Shown piece after piece: positions 12,151 through 23,374 of a stretch of DNA of 64,000 nt. Where the stretch lies: contig OZ024796.1 in NCBI GenBank assembly GCA_964017045.1, positions 20,173,510 to 20,237,509 of the forward strand, written 5' to 3'. A program made the position numbers and the translations under genes. The number at the start of each line of letters is the position of its first letter. Within the stretch, counting starts at the first letter, position 1. A model generated the notes under the pieces. That model searched no databases and was not told where the DNA came from. It worked only from the letters and a program-made list of their open reading frames with translations. Source of the DNA: Omphiscola glabra (taxonomy: Eukaryota; Mollusca; Gastropoda; Lymnaeidae).

Positions 12151-12629
12151 GTACTGCCTTCCATATGGCATGGCCCCCCCCCCCACGGGGCAATAATTCT
12201 CCAATTCTGCTGATAACATGAACACCTGACATATATATCACGTCACTAGGTGCCGGTAAAAGATTGCAGAAAGAATAAGTCGATTGGATCTAAACAGCTA
12301 GTGTTAACGTTTCCCCAGCGACGTGACTTCCTCTGAACTCCCGTTTCTTGCAAGCTGTGATGGAATTAGTAGGCAACTCATTACCTTGGAAAATTGAATA
12401 CAGATTATTTTATATAATTAGGGATTTTTGTTTAAAGAATTTCAAAGTTTGTTGCTAAATTCTAACAATAGTTATAACTCTAGTTTCAGTTCTATGCTGT
12501 TCATGCTGTCACCAGGGCTGGCTTCAGGGTTGTCACCCCATGACCCTCACACGTGTTACTGTTATGTTGAAGAATACACCACCGGTTTCAACCACAGGAG
12601 GCATTACGGTTGATGTTTACAAAAGAGAA

Positions 12630-12646
12630 TTGTCTCCTTTCAGTCT
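12630..12646 (+). promoter_or_regulatory. Candidate splice acceptor in the gene A 5' leader
   Basis: A pyrimidine-rich stretch ending TTGTCTCCTTTCAG lies about 40 bases before the ATG of gene A. The unit B equivalent reads TTTGTCTTTCTGAG. It could be the 3' end of a 5'-UTR intron, which would place the promoter further upstream. No TATA box or first exon is assigned with confidence. Confidence 0.3.
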
Positions 12647-12681
12647 AGATTTGTAGCTCCGTTGAAACACAACTTGCCAAA

Positions 12682-13836
12682 ATGGTTTCCAGGGTCAACG
12701 TTCTGAGCTTGAGGGGAGACCTCATTATTAAATTCGTTGCCCTCGCCGCAATGGTCAGCAGCTTTATGGTCATCTACCAAAACCAAAGCATGACCCCTAA
12801 CCACGTGACAAATAACAAAGACTTGCATGTTCAATTAAAAGTTCATGTAGATGTGCCCCAAGTTGATGCACCTAGTTTAGTCTTGGACACCTCCCAAGCA
12901 TGCACCCACCCATCACTGAACATCAATGACCCGGAGATGATGAGGTTATACAGAAAAACGAACAAAATTGATTGCTGGGGCGACACCAACTTGGTCGAAG
13001 TGCATAATGGGAGGCTCGTGTTTTCTCACCAGGCTGTGTCTGACAAAGATGGATTTAAATGTGATTATTATCCATTAATACGAGGTCCAGGTGACGACAA
13101 CATCTCCTACGGAGAGCCCATCCTCAATGTGGAGAATGGCACGCCACTGGTATCAGATTTCTTTAAAATCCATTGCATTTCAAACGTGAAAGGCACCAGG
13201 TACACGAATATCCACGCAGGCGTCCACCACAATCGCACAATAAAAAGAAGGTTACAAAAAACGAAGCCTCCAAAAGACGGTCTAGGGCTGTCCATAGCTT
13301 TCTTGGGCTTTGACTCAATGTCTAGAATGTCTTGGCTGCGACGCATGCCACTGACCAGAAAGTATATGATAGAAACGCTGAAAGCCATTGAGTTGGAGAG
13401 TTACAACATTGTTGGGGACGGAACACCGGCGGCACTCCTTCCCATCCTAACCGGTAAACACGAAACTGAACTTCCGGAAGCGCGGAGAAGCGCCAACTAT
13501 TCGCAATCCGTTGATGAGTTTCCTTGGCTGTGGAAAGACTTCCAGAAACACGGCTACGTCACTTCCTGGGCAGATGCAGACGTGAATATTGCGCCTTTCA
13601 ACTACCGCCTCAAAGGTTTCGAGCATGCGCCAACGGACTATTTTATGAGACCCTTCTACCTGGCCGTTGACCCCACGTACATACGTTACTCACGATATTG
13701 CCACGGATCACTGCTTAAGCATGTCGTGTGGTTAAACTGGTTCCGTGATATCATGTACATGTACAAGAATGATCCCAAGTTCATGGTACACTTCTACACG
13801 CCGCTCAGCCACGATGATAATAATCTCATAACAATG
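12682..13836 (+). CDS. DUF229-domain protein A, exon 1 (N-terminal 385 aa)
   Basis: First coding exon of a two-exon gene encoding a protein of the DUF229 family (PF02995), an alkaline-phosphatase/sulfatase-fold group with no settled substrate. Residues 14-32 form a hydrophobic segment after a short basic N-terminus, so a type II membrane or secretory anchor is likely. Core motifs are LGFDSMSR (208-215), TPAALLPILTG (248-258) and FYTPLSHDDNNLITM (371-385), all typical of the family. The ATG has good context (CCAAAATGG), and in-frame stops lie upstream. The exon ends at ATG|GTGAGT, phase 0, and joins 23375. Conserved Cys residues and NxS/T sequons fit a lumenal or extracellular domain. Function beyond the fold is inferred. 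Confidence 0.9.
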
Positions 13837-14344
13837 GTGAGTGTTTTTCTTAGAACGTTTAGCAGATTTCTTTTCTTGCTTACTCTTATATCTTCAAATA
13901 TAAATAAACTAGGGCTTAACCCGTTTCATTTTTTACACTGGGTCCGATTATTTTGACAAAATAACCGGTGGATACAAGTGTGACGAAAAGAGTTAATTTC
14001 TTATTTTCTATAATATATGCCAGCCCTAAAACAATAGACCAACAGACAGTCTTACACTCTACCTACCGACCTTTAGACAACATGCCTTCATGAAGTTTTA
14101 CAGATAGTCCTACAGATAGTTCTACACTACACCTGTTGCTCTTATTGATTAATATTATATAATATATATAAATACATAGAAGAGATTCCAGTGTCTCTTG
14201 GGTTTTAAAAAGTTTAACTTCATTTCGACAGTAAAAGGTTTACCTAAACCGGTCATCTTCGACAGCTCTCTCTCCCTCAATGCCCCATCTCTCTCTCCTT
14301 CATTCCCCATCTCCTCTCTCTCTCTCTCTATCTCTCTCTCTAAC

Positions 14345-14625
14345 TCATCGAAGTCGGAAGCTGCATCCCATACACTAGTACTTATCCGGTCACTAGCTAT
14401 CTCTCTGACATTGATACTTATCCGGTCACTAGCTGTCTCTCTGACATTTATACTTATCCGGTCACTAGCTATCTCTCTGACATTGATACTTATCCGGTCA
14501 CTGGCTATCTCTCTGACATTGATACTTATCCGGTCACTGGCTATCTCTCTGACATTGATACTTATCCGGTCACTGGCTATCTCTCTGACATTGATACTTA
14601 TCCGGTCACTGACTATCTCTCTGAC
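14345..14625. repeat. 36-bp minisatellite in intron A
   Basis: About eight 36-bp units carrying ACTTATCCGGTCACTGGCTA. It follows a CT-rich microsatellite (14260-14345). A related 38-bp array occupies the equivalent intron position in gene B (39455-39965), so an ancestral array diverged after duplication. Period 36 keeps frames open on both strands (190- and 216-codon ORFs), which are not genes. Confidence 0.9.
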
Positions 14626-15780
14626 ACTGAATTTGACACATCTGTTCAATAACTCCCTGCTTAAAATTGACACTCTTCTGGGTAATAGCCTTCTTGCCCG
14701 ACCCGTTGATTCCATTCTATCGGTCAATGACCAGGTGAAGTCATCTATTCAACAGCACAGTCGGGTGCTAGTAATCAATACTGACATTGAGACGGATAAA
14801 TATTCTGTTACTACGAACCTCATGAATAGTTCAACAAACGTACCCTAAAATGAATCAGCCTCGTCAAATTTACGATCGAAGCAAGTGATTCCACGAGTAC
14901 AAGCCGATGTCATTGGATTTGAGGGGCACTTTGAAATATTTGAAACTTTTGATCTGGGCGTCAGCTGATCGTGTTCTCTGAACAGTTCACCGTACATTAC
15001 ATTTTTTTTAATGAAATCTGCTGTCTGAGAGTCTGCTGTCTGGGAGCCTGCTGTCTGACAATCTCCCAACATGTCCGGCCAATCGTGCAAGTACTTTTTT
15101 AAAAGAATGTGTTGACACCGAGAAAATCGGCTTGCTGTAGGCCTGTTTTATCAGGGACTTTGTCCTGCCACCATATATCAAGAAGCATGCGTAGGCAAAT
15201 AAGGTACATATTATTTAGTGGTCTAATCTTTTCAACTGTACAATGTCCATGTCTCACTGGCGTATTGGAGACAATTGCCCTACGCTTTCATAACTTTAGA
15301 TTGTGCATAATACTGAGACCTTTTGGCTACTAGACAGTCTTGGAGGATATTATTATTATTATCATTTGGTGGTATTATATAGCGCAATACCCCAGCATAG
15401 GTCTAGGATCACTGAGCTTCACATGAAAATTAGCAGCTACAGAAACGTATACATTTAAAAACAACCTTTCGTGACAATGTTTACCTCACCCACCCAGGTA
15501 CTACTTACCCTTGTCTAGCCATCGACAGCACCCAGCATAATCGAGCGTTGTTTATCAGTCAGAGGGGGGTGAGAATGAGTCAATATAGTACAGTTTGAAG
15601 TCTTTAGGGCATATTTGAGAATATTCCCAAATACACCATCTGCTTTTGCAATTCTGTGTATGTTCACAGAAATCAACCAAACTATCGCATATGTTCATTT
15701 TTATTCGATGACAGTCACTCTGCGTGCACACGACACATATTTAACTACATAACTTCACTAACAGACTTTCAAATCAACAT
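14626..15780. other. Intronic sequence homologous to intron B
   Basis: Mostly single-copy intron DNA that aligns in patches with 39980-41960 of gene B. A short triplet repeat (ATT)n sits near 15350. No gene. Near 15137-15158 and 15310-15331 are single units of motifs that are arrays in intron B. Confidence 0.6.
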
Positions 15781-15784
15781 ACAG

Positions 15785-15945
15785 TGTTGATGACATACAT
15801 ATTGGTCGAAAAGTCCATCGACATGACAATCATCAGTCACTTTGGTCAACAAGTCCGTTGACATGACAAGCATCAGTCACTTGGGCCAATAAGTCCATCG
15901 ACATGACAATCATCAGTCACTTTGGTCAACCAGTTCATTTATATG
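15785..15945. repeat. About 42-bp minisatellite, 3-4 copies
   Basis: Units contain CATCGACATGACAATCATCA. Intron B has one related copy near 41970-41995 between alignable flanks. Confidence 0.75.
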
Positions 15946-16027
15946 CTAACATTATTTTATTTGGCACATTTAGAAAACACGTTAGTCGTAATGTAATTTA
16001 ACAAGACATAGAAAAGTTCAATACTGA

Positions 16028-16560
16028 GTCACTAATAGATATATGCACAAAATGCCTTAATCATGGAGTAAAAGTCACTAATAGATGTATGCACAAAATG
16101 CCTTAATCATGGAGTAAAAGTCACTAATAGATGTATGCATAAAATGCCTTAATCATGGGCTAAATTCACTAACAGATGTATGCACAAAATGCCTTAATCA
16201 TGGGGTAAAAGTCGCTAATAGATGTATGCACAAAATGCTTTAATCACGGAGTAAAAGTCACTAATAGATGTATGCACACAATGCCTTAATCATGGAGTAA
16301 AAGGCACTAATAGATGTATGCCATGAATGTCTTAATCATGGAGTAAAAGTCAAAAATAGATGTATGCACAAAATGCCTTAATCATGGAGTAAACGTCACT
16401 AATATATGTATACACAAAATGCCTTAAAATCATGGAAAAACAGTCACTAATAGATGTATGCACAAAATGCCTTAATCATGGAGTAAACGTCACTAATATA
16501 TGTATACACAAAATGCCTTAAAATCATGGAGTAAAAGTCACTAATAGATGTATGCCATGA
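16028..16560. repeat. 46-bp minisatellite, about 11-12 copies
   Basis: 46-bp units containing AGATGTATGCACAAAATGCC. Flanking sequence aligns with gene B around 42080 and 42185, where one, at most two, diverged units remain. Confidence 0.9.
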
Positions 16561-16561
16561 A

Positions 16562-16700
16562 TGCCAGGTGCACTCCTCGGTCAGTTCCATTGTCTATCAA
16601 GTCACCAGGTGCACTCCTCGGTCAGTTCCATTGTCTATCAAGTCACGAGCGTCTGTCACGATCATTGCATTGTCTATCAAGTCACGAGCGTCTGTCGCGA
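16562..16700. repeat. About 41-bp short tandem repeat
   Basis: Two near-identical 41-bp units with TCAGTTCCATTGTCTATCAA, followed by two shorter related units containing CACGAGCGTCTGTC. Intron B has a single copy near 42200-42245. Confidence 0.7.
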
Positions 16701-16911
16701 TCATTGGTAAAAATAGACACGAAGAGCTTCTCCTTTCAAGTACAAACATTTTGTTATGGTTCAGTTTGTCTCAAAAGTTATTAAACCGTGACCGCATCAT
16801 GTCAAGTAGTTCTGGTTCACTGACCTTGTGTTCTACGTCACGAAGTTATTGCTGATTGCAAAAATAAGCTAAGACGTGTTAAGAGTGCGTCGAAATATTA
16901 CATGAGATATA

Positions 16912-17180
16912 TATTTTTTCTAGCATCCGTCCGTCACAATGTGACGATGGTGGAGACTTCGCTGGACGAAAACCACAAGACCTGGGATTATTCTTCCAGG
17001 ATTATAAGCTGGTTCCCTAAGGCAAATCGACTCTCTCCACGCCTCTGGATAACCCCAAGGGATGATACAGCTTGGCACCAAAGGCGTCGCAGGGGTTTCA
17101 GAATGTTTTCATTGTACCAATGTTATCCGCCTTTCGGGACTCCATCTCCGGGTTTGAATTCAGAGTTGCCTTCTTTTAGA
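16912..17180. other. Left part of an insertion absent from intron B
   Basis: Intron B passes straight from sequence like 16910 to sequence like 17768, so 16912-17765 is extra in A. This part is single copy, with a 93-codon ORF and no recognised motif. The rest of the insertion is the following minisatellite. Confidence 0.45.
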
Positions 17181-17775
17181 TGAGTTGCCATCCAAGGTTA
17201 ACGAGTCCCATCCACCCAGGGTGCCATCCAAGGTTAACGAGTCCCAACCCCCCCGGGATGCCGTCCAAGTTTAACGAGTCCCACCCCCCCCCCCCCGGAT
17301 GCCATCCAAGGTTAACGAGTCCCATCCACACGGGATGCCATTAAAGTTTAACGAGTCCCAACCCCCCCGGGATGCCATCCACGGTTAACGAGTCCCATCC
17401 ACACAGGATGCCATCCAAGGTTAACAAGTCCCATCCACCCAGGGTGCCATCCAAGGTTAATGAGTTCCATCCACACGAGGTGCTATCCAATGTTAACAAG
17501 TCCCATCCACCGGGGTGCCATCCAAGGTTAACGAGTCCCAACTTCCCCGGGATGCCATCCACGGTTAACGAGTCCCATCCACACGGGTGCCATCCAAGGT
17601 TAACAAGTCCCATCCACCCAGGGTGCCATCCAAGGTTAATGAGTCCCATCCACACGAGGTGCTATCCAATGTTAACAAGTCCCATCCACCCGGGGTGCCA
17701 TCCAAGGTTAACGAGTCTCATCCACCCGGGGTGCCATCCAAGGTTAACTAGTCCCGACACCCCCGGAGTGCCATA
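17180..17775. repeat. About 36-bp minisatellite, about 16 copies
   Basis: Units carry GCCATCCAAGGTTAACGAGT, followed by CCCATCCACCC-type ends. Unit length varies because of C-runs. Confidence 0.9.
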
Positions 17776-17968
17776 TATAATTTGAGGCAAAACACTTTTG
17801 AATAAATATAAAGTAATATGCAACTTTATAAAAAAAATGTTACTCAAATCAGAATGACGTGTGAGTAAGTGAGAAAATATTTTGATTAACTATCGAACCA
17901 TTATATTAATCCGGAATGCGTGGACCAAACCTACGTTAGACGGAGTAAGGGGGAAAGACCATTTAACA

Positions 17969-18164
17969 CAGTGGTTCTCAACCTCTCTAATACCGCGACC
18001 CTTTAATACAGTGCCGCATGCTGTGGCGACCCCCAGCCACAATTTTTTTTCGTTGCTGCTTCATAACTGTAGAGGACACGTGTTTTCCGATGGTCTTAGG
18101 CGACCCCTGGGAAAGGGTTGTTCGACCACCAGAGGTGTCGCGACCCACAGGTTGAGAACCACTG
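17969..18164. mobile_element. SPIN-like hAT MITE, 196 bp
   Basis: Terminal inverted repeats CAGTGGTTCTCAACC and GGTTGAGAACCACTG are flanked by a perfect 8-bp target-site duplication ATTTAACA (17961-17968 and 18165-18172), the hAT signature. The interior (TCTAATACCGCGACCC near the left end, CCGATGGTCTTAGGCGACCC in the right half) matches my memory of the SPIN/OposCharlie family of non-autonomous hAT elements. It has no transposase. The equivalent site in intron B (about 42970-42990) is empty. Confidence 0.9.
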
Positions 18165-18329
18165 ATTTAACACAATTAACTAACCAGTCTCGGAAGTGGT
18201 TTTGAAAAAGTTTGTCCCAATCTTCAAAAACTTCGTGTTGTACGATCATTATGAATTGTATTTTCTGTCAACAGTAAAGCCTCATATGGGAGTAGGACTG
18301 GCTTGTGGAAGAGAGAAGGGTTACATTAA

Positions 18330-18760
18330 ATAGTGTGGGTGGGGTGCGGGTGCTGGTGTGGGTGGGGCGAGGGTGGCGTGTAGGTGGGGTGGGGTGTGGG
18401 TGGCAGGAAGGAACACGACCCAATTTATAAAAGCTGCTTGTCGCTTCTGGCCCTCTACAACAGTGGTCCCCCAACCTTTTGATGAACAGAAACCATGTAC
18501 AGTTCTGGCAGCGAAAACAACCCCAGTAGAGAACTGATTCAGATTTAGAAAAATTATCATTTGTAATTTTTGCAAGTATGAATAATACATTATATTGGCT
18601 TGAGGATATTATCTAACTGAACATTCAGTCTAACATGGGCGGAGGTTGGTGGGGGTCAGGGTTGGGTGGGGATCAGGATTGGGTGGAGATTCAGGAGTGG
18701 TACGGTGTCTGGAATGGGGTGGGGGTTCAGGGATGGTAGGGAGTCGGCGGAGTTTGGAAT
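18330..18760. other. G-rich, low-complexity intron tract
   Basis: GGTGGGG-rich stretches at 18337-18410 and 18645-18745 on the plus strand have possible G-quadruplex character. Intron B has similar but shorter G-rich text at 43795-43850. No gene. Confidence 0.5.
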
Positions 18761-19920
18761 TATGTAAGATTTAAATGTAATAACGCTTTTCATGTAAGGC
18801 GGTAATTATATCTTGGATGTTTAAATTGGTGTCTAATGTTAAATTAATATTAAATTTTATCAGAAATTTTTTTATGGACAACTTCGTTTTATTTTGTTTC
18901 TTCTAAATGTTAACAAAATTAGAAGTAGTCAGGGAATTGTTTACAGTAGTCAGCGATAGTAATACAGCGAGTTGTCTACATTTGTCAACCGGAAGTAATT
19001 CAGAGAGCTATTCACGGGGGTCAATGCTGGAACTAGAGTCACATACAAATGTCAGTGTTACAATTACAGAAAGTTACAGTAGTACCATTGAGATTTGCTT
19101 TTGTTATGACCATCAACAAAATCCTTTGATATTTAATTGCCAACCCCAGTATTCAGTCATGGACAAATTTTTTTTTTGCATGTACCAAGAACAAAATCAT
19201 TTCAGAAAGTCGGGGTAAAAGTCGCATGCACTGACCAACAAGCAAATTAACTATGGACCACAGAGTTTACACCACAAATGTGGTATACAAATAGGTTTTC
19301 GCACAAAAATTAAACTTAAATCCAGCCGTGGCTTTATCGATATGTTTCAATACAAATTCTCTTCACCTGGGCGTCGAACGTGTACTTCATCTTGTATTAA
19401 TATATATACACACACAGGGTTCAATCTTGTAAGACTGCTCTATGTATATTAAGTCTTGTAAATGTCTAAGAAATTCAGCAAAAATCTCTCCGGCTGGGAA
19501 AGCTGTCGGCTTATTTATATGGAGGATGTAGAACCCTAAGGAAAATAATTTCTAGAAATGACATCACCCGAGAGCATTCCTTAAAATGTGAAACAAATAA
19601 GATCATAGTCAAACGACATTTTCCATATTAAGGGAAGGGGAGGGCAATTGTTGCAGCGCTACAATAAATTGGTGACGACTATATAAAAGAAAAAGACGGA
19701 GACAAGCGGTGGCAGCCTGGTCTCTACGTTAAAGTAAACTAAGGTCAGCACACAGGAAATAACAAGATATGGAATACGTTTTATTTATTATAAATTTTAA
19801 TCTTTTTTTTAACAATCCCAACCTTATTCCCACGGAATATTGTCAAACATAGCATTAACGTTATCATGTATAAACACAATAATATTATTATGACTTAACA
19901 CACGTATTTGGTTCTATTTT
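18761..19920. other. Intronic unique sequence, no gene recognised
   Basis: 18780-19080 aligns with 43860-44140 of gene B. The rest is single-copy AT-rich DNA without ORFs of note. Confidence 0.5.
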
Positions 19921-19924
19921 TTGA

Positions 19925-20615
19925 ATTTCTCAGACATAAACAGTCACTACTCACTATTGTCTCAGACACACTCAGCAACTACTCAATATTGTCTCAGACA
20001 CAATCAGGAACTAATCACTATTGTCTCCGACATTCATTCACTGCTCGCTCTTGTCTCAAACATTCAGTCACTACTCACTATTGTCTCAGACACACTCAGT
20101 AACTACTCACTATTATCTCAGACACACAGTCACTACTCACTAATGTTCTCTACACACACAGTCACTATTCATTAATTTCTCAGACACATTCTCTAATCAC
20201 TCTTGTCTAAGACATTCAGGCTCGACTGACTCTTGTCTCAGACACATTCAGTCTCTAGTCACTATAGTCTCAGACACATTTAGTTTCTACTCACTTTTAT
20301 CTGAGACAAATTCAGTCCCTACTCACTATTTTCTCAGACAAACACAGTCACTACTCACTTCTGTCTCAAACATTCATTTTCTACTCACTGTGTTTGAGAC
20401 ACATTCAATTACCACTTACTATCTTTCAGACAGACTGTCACTACTCAGTATTGCCTCGGACACACATAGTCACTACTAACTATTGTCTCAAACATTCAAT
20501 CACTACTAACTATTGTCTCAAACATTCAGTCACTACTCACTATTTTCTCAGACACATTCAGCCATTACTCACTATTGTCTTAGACATACACAGTCACTAA
20601 TCATTAATATTTAAA
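19925..20615. repeat. About 32-bp degenerate minisatellite, about 20 copies
   Basis: Units around CACTACTCACTATTGTCTCA with variable CAGACACATTCAGT-type ends. Copies are well diverged compared with other arrays here. Confidence 0.85.
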
Positions 20616-20699
20616 ACTTCCTAAACTGAGGCTCTACTCAAACTTGAGGCTGGCATAAAAAATTAGATTTCTTTATCAACTGAAACCATTAATCAATGT

Positions 20700-20962
20700 T
20701 AAGGTCCTATGACCCATACTAATCATCCCATGACTTATACTAATCATATCATGACTCATACTAATCATAACATGACTCATACTAATCATAGCATGACTCA
20801 TACTAATCATCCCATGACTTATACTAACCATAGCATGACTTATACTAATCATCTCATGACTTATAAACTAATCATCTCATGACTTATACTAATCATTTCA
20901 TGACTCATACTAATCATCTGACGACTCATACTAATCACTTCATGACTCGTGCTAATCACCTC
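20700..20962. repeat. 20-bp minisatellite, left half
   Basis: Thirteen or so units of about 20 bp, CATGACTCATACTAATCAT. It stops at the LINE fragment, and a related array resumes on the other side (21775-21912). Confidence 0.85.
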
Positions 20963-20964
20963 AT

Positions 20965-21765
20965 CTTACTTACATTTTCCTTTTCCCCGTTCACGAGAAT
21001 GCGCCATTCCCCTCGGTCCTGTGCTTTCCTTCCATTTGTTTCTTGGTGTATCCCATATTTTATATTTCTGCCTCTAGGCCCCCCTCTTTCTTTCTCTATG
21101 TGGATTCTATATTATGGATTGTCTGGTGATTTCTGGGGGTTTACGAATAGCTTTCCCTATCCACCTCTATCTTTTCCTTTCGGACCCGGTTCCATTCTGG
21201 CATAATAGGCTCCTGTCATTTCCAGTAAGTCGTTGTTGGTTATTGTTTTTTAAATATGCCCTTTGATGTTCAGGATCTTTATAAGGTACGTGCTTATGAA
21301 GGTCTGCACAATCGACATTCTACGTAATGCTCGCTGTTCTTCTCCAAGTTTCTGCTTGATGAAGTAAGACTGTTCTGACATTTGTGTTAAAGATTCTGAC
21401 TTCGGTTTGGCAGAGTCAGCTCCTTTGACTCCCCAATTTTCTTTAATAGCACAAATGCGGACCTAGCCTTTCCAGTTTGAGCTCTGACATCCACTTCATA
21501 TCCACCATTTACATCAATGGTGCTGCCTTAGTATGTGAAGGCCTCCACTTCTTCCAGTGCCTTTCCCGGCAGAGAGACACGCTCTTGTTTGGCTGAGGTT
21601 ACCTTCATGATCTTCGTCTTGCTTTTATTTATATAGAGTCCGAGCTGTGCTGAAATGGTGGTTATGTCTTTTGTCTTTTTCTGCATTTGTTGCTGGTTGT
21701 TGGACAGAAGTGCAATGTCGTCTGCAAAGTCTAGGTCATTCAGTTGTTCCCAGAGTGTCCACTGT
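20965..21765 (-). pseudogene. LINE reverse-transcriptase fragment, 5'-truncated and decayed
   Basis: Minus-strand translation starting near 21757 gives LNDLDFADDIALLSNNQQQM, which holds the FADD catalytic motif of a non-LTR reverse transcriptase. It continues through INKSKTKIMKV and EVEAFTY, hits a stop where YLG is expected, and passes through further frames to a C-terminal end resembling DRGEWRILVNG near 20990. This order is that of the endonuclease-reverse transcriptase LINEs common in molluscs and flatworms. Stops and frameshifts show it is inactive. The exact clade is not assigned. Confidence 0.75.
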
Positions 21766-21774
21766 ATCCGTATT

Positions 21775-21912
21775 TTTTCATCTCATGGCTCATGCTTCTC
21801 ATCTCGTGGCTCATACTTATCATCTCGTGGCTCATACTTATCATCTCGTGGCTCGTAATTATCATCGCGTGGCTCGTACTTATCATCTCGTGGCTCGTAC
21901 TTATCATCTCGT
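21775..21912. repeat. 20-bp minisatellite, right half
   Basis: Seven units of CATCTCGTGGCTCATACTTAT. The similarity to the 20700-20962 unit (CTCATGACTCATACTAATCAT) suggests one array split by the LINE fragment. Confidence 0.85.
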
Positions 21913-21959
21913 GGATCAAACATTTTAAAATCACTCAAACGTCTCTACATTTAAACTAT

Positions 21960-22140
21960 CAATTCTGTTATTAATTTTGTTGGCGAAATGAGCGTCAGCA
22001 AAATGGCCGTAAGTGAAATGGCGTCGGTGAATCGGGTACACGCGAAATGTCCTGGCGGCAAAAAAGCGTAGCAGAATCATGGGCGGCGAATTGACGGTGG
22101 TGACGATGGCAGCGGCAAATGGTGCAGTGTTACCGTACAT
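21960..22140. other. Short CpG-containing block with repeated ATGGC motifs
   Basis: Degenerate repetition of GGCGA/AAATGGC motifs. A shorter segment with inverted similarity lies near 44145-44180 in intron B. Unknown repeat remnant. Confidence 0.3.
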
Positions 22141-22310
22141 TCAAGACAGAAAAAACTAAATAGTGTAATAAGACTTGTTTCAGATTGATAATAAACTACA
22201 TGACATTTGAATGGACGTGAATAAACACAGATATGTTTTAATTAAAATATTGACCTTATTGAGATCTTCGACAGCGCGGGTTTTATTTTTAAATTTAAAT
22301 TACTTTACAT

Positions 22311-22493
22311 CAGTGGTTCTCAACCTTCCTAATGCCGCGACCCTTTAATTGAATTGCTCAAGTTGTGGCGAACCCCCAACCATAAAATTATTTTCATTGC
22401 TATTTCATAACTTTAGAGTATATGCTTTTCCGATGGTGTTAGGCGACCCCTCTGAAAGGGTCGTTCGACCCCCAAAGGGGTTGAGAACCGCTG
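22311..22493. mobile_element. Second SPIN-like hAT MITE, 183 bp
   Basis: Left terminal repeat CAGTGGTTCTCAACC and right GGTTGAGAACCGCTG, with the same interior as the 17969 element (CCGATGGTGTTAGGCGACCC). The GTCGCGACCCACAG stretch before the right terminus is missing. The flanking 8-mers CTTTACAT and CTTTGGTT match at only five of eight positions, so the target duplication is degraded or uncertain. Confidence 0.8.
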
Positions 22494-22679
22494 CTTTGGT
22501 TTGAACGCAGTCCCTCATCTATTATGGTATAGGGCAGAAAATGTAACATTATCTTTGAGTCTCACGAGACATTTCCTGCAATTGTGTAAGTCCACATTTA
22601 GAAGAATTCAATCTTATTTGGGTTGATTAAAATTTAAAAGATTGATGCCGCTTCAACTTTTTAATAATGGGCTGCTTTG

Positions 22680-23150
22680 TTCACTAAACCTGGACATCTG
22701 TCACATTCAATCATTGGTTGTGTTCACTAAACCTGGACATCTGTCACATTCAATCATATGTTGTGTTCACTATACATGGACATCTGTCACATTCAATCAG
22801 ATGTTGTGTTCACTAAACCTGGACTTTGTCACATTCAATCATATGTTGTGTTCACTAAACCTGGACATCTGTCACATTCAATCATATGTTGTGTTCACTA
22901 TACATGGACATCTGTCACACTCTATCATATGCTTTGTTCTATGTACATGGACATCAGTCATATTCAACCATATGTTTTGAGCACTATACCTGGGACAACT
23001 GTCTAATTCAATCATATTCTATGTTCACTATACCTGGACAACTGTCTAATTCAATCATATTCTATGTTCACTATACCTGGACAACTGTCTAATTCAATCA
23101 TATTCTATGTTCACTATACCTGGACATCAGACACATTCAATAATATTGTT
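22680..23150. repeat. 43-bp minisatellite before exon 2 of gene A
   Basis: About 11 units of 43 bp with CTGGACATCTGTCACATTCA, ending about 225 bases before the splice acceptor. An array of the same period and similar unit lies at 44735-45140 before exon 2 of gene B, so it predates the duplication. Confidence 0.9.
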
Positions 23151-23374
23151 TTTTTTTAGCCATTTAATGGTGTGAACTGTAGTTAGGTCAGTGCTCATGT
23201 TTAAATGCACGGAGATATTTAAACTATTCTTTAAAATAAATAAAATTGAATTCAGTTAGTAGGTCGAATCAAGGTACTGTAAAATACGGCATACGTTTTC
23301 ATAACTATTTATTTGGAGTAAGATTAACCAAAAAATTGTTGACACTATACTCTAACAATCGATTTTTACACTAG

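Larger units (their letters stand above)
13837..23374 (+). other. Intron of DUF229 gene A (9.5 kb)
   Basis: GT-AG intron (GTGAGTG at the 5' end, TTTTTACACTAG at the 3' end), phase 0. The joined reading frame gives ...NLITM-ADEDLQMMLEHL..., matching the family consensus across the junction and the paralogue at 39193-45206. It is filled with minisatellites, two SPIN-like MITEs and a LINE fragment. ORFs inside it are repeat or transposon artefacts. Confidence 0.9.
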
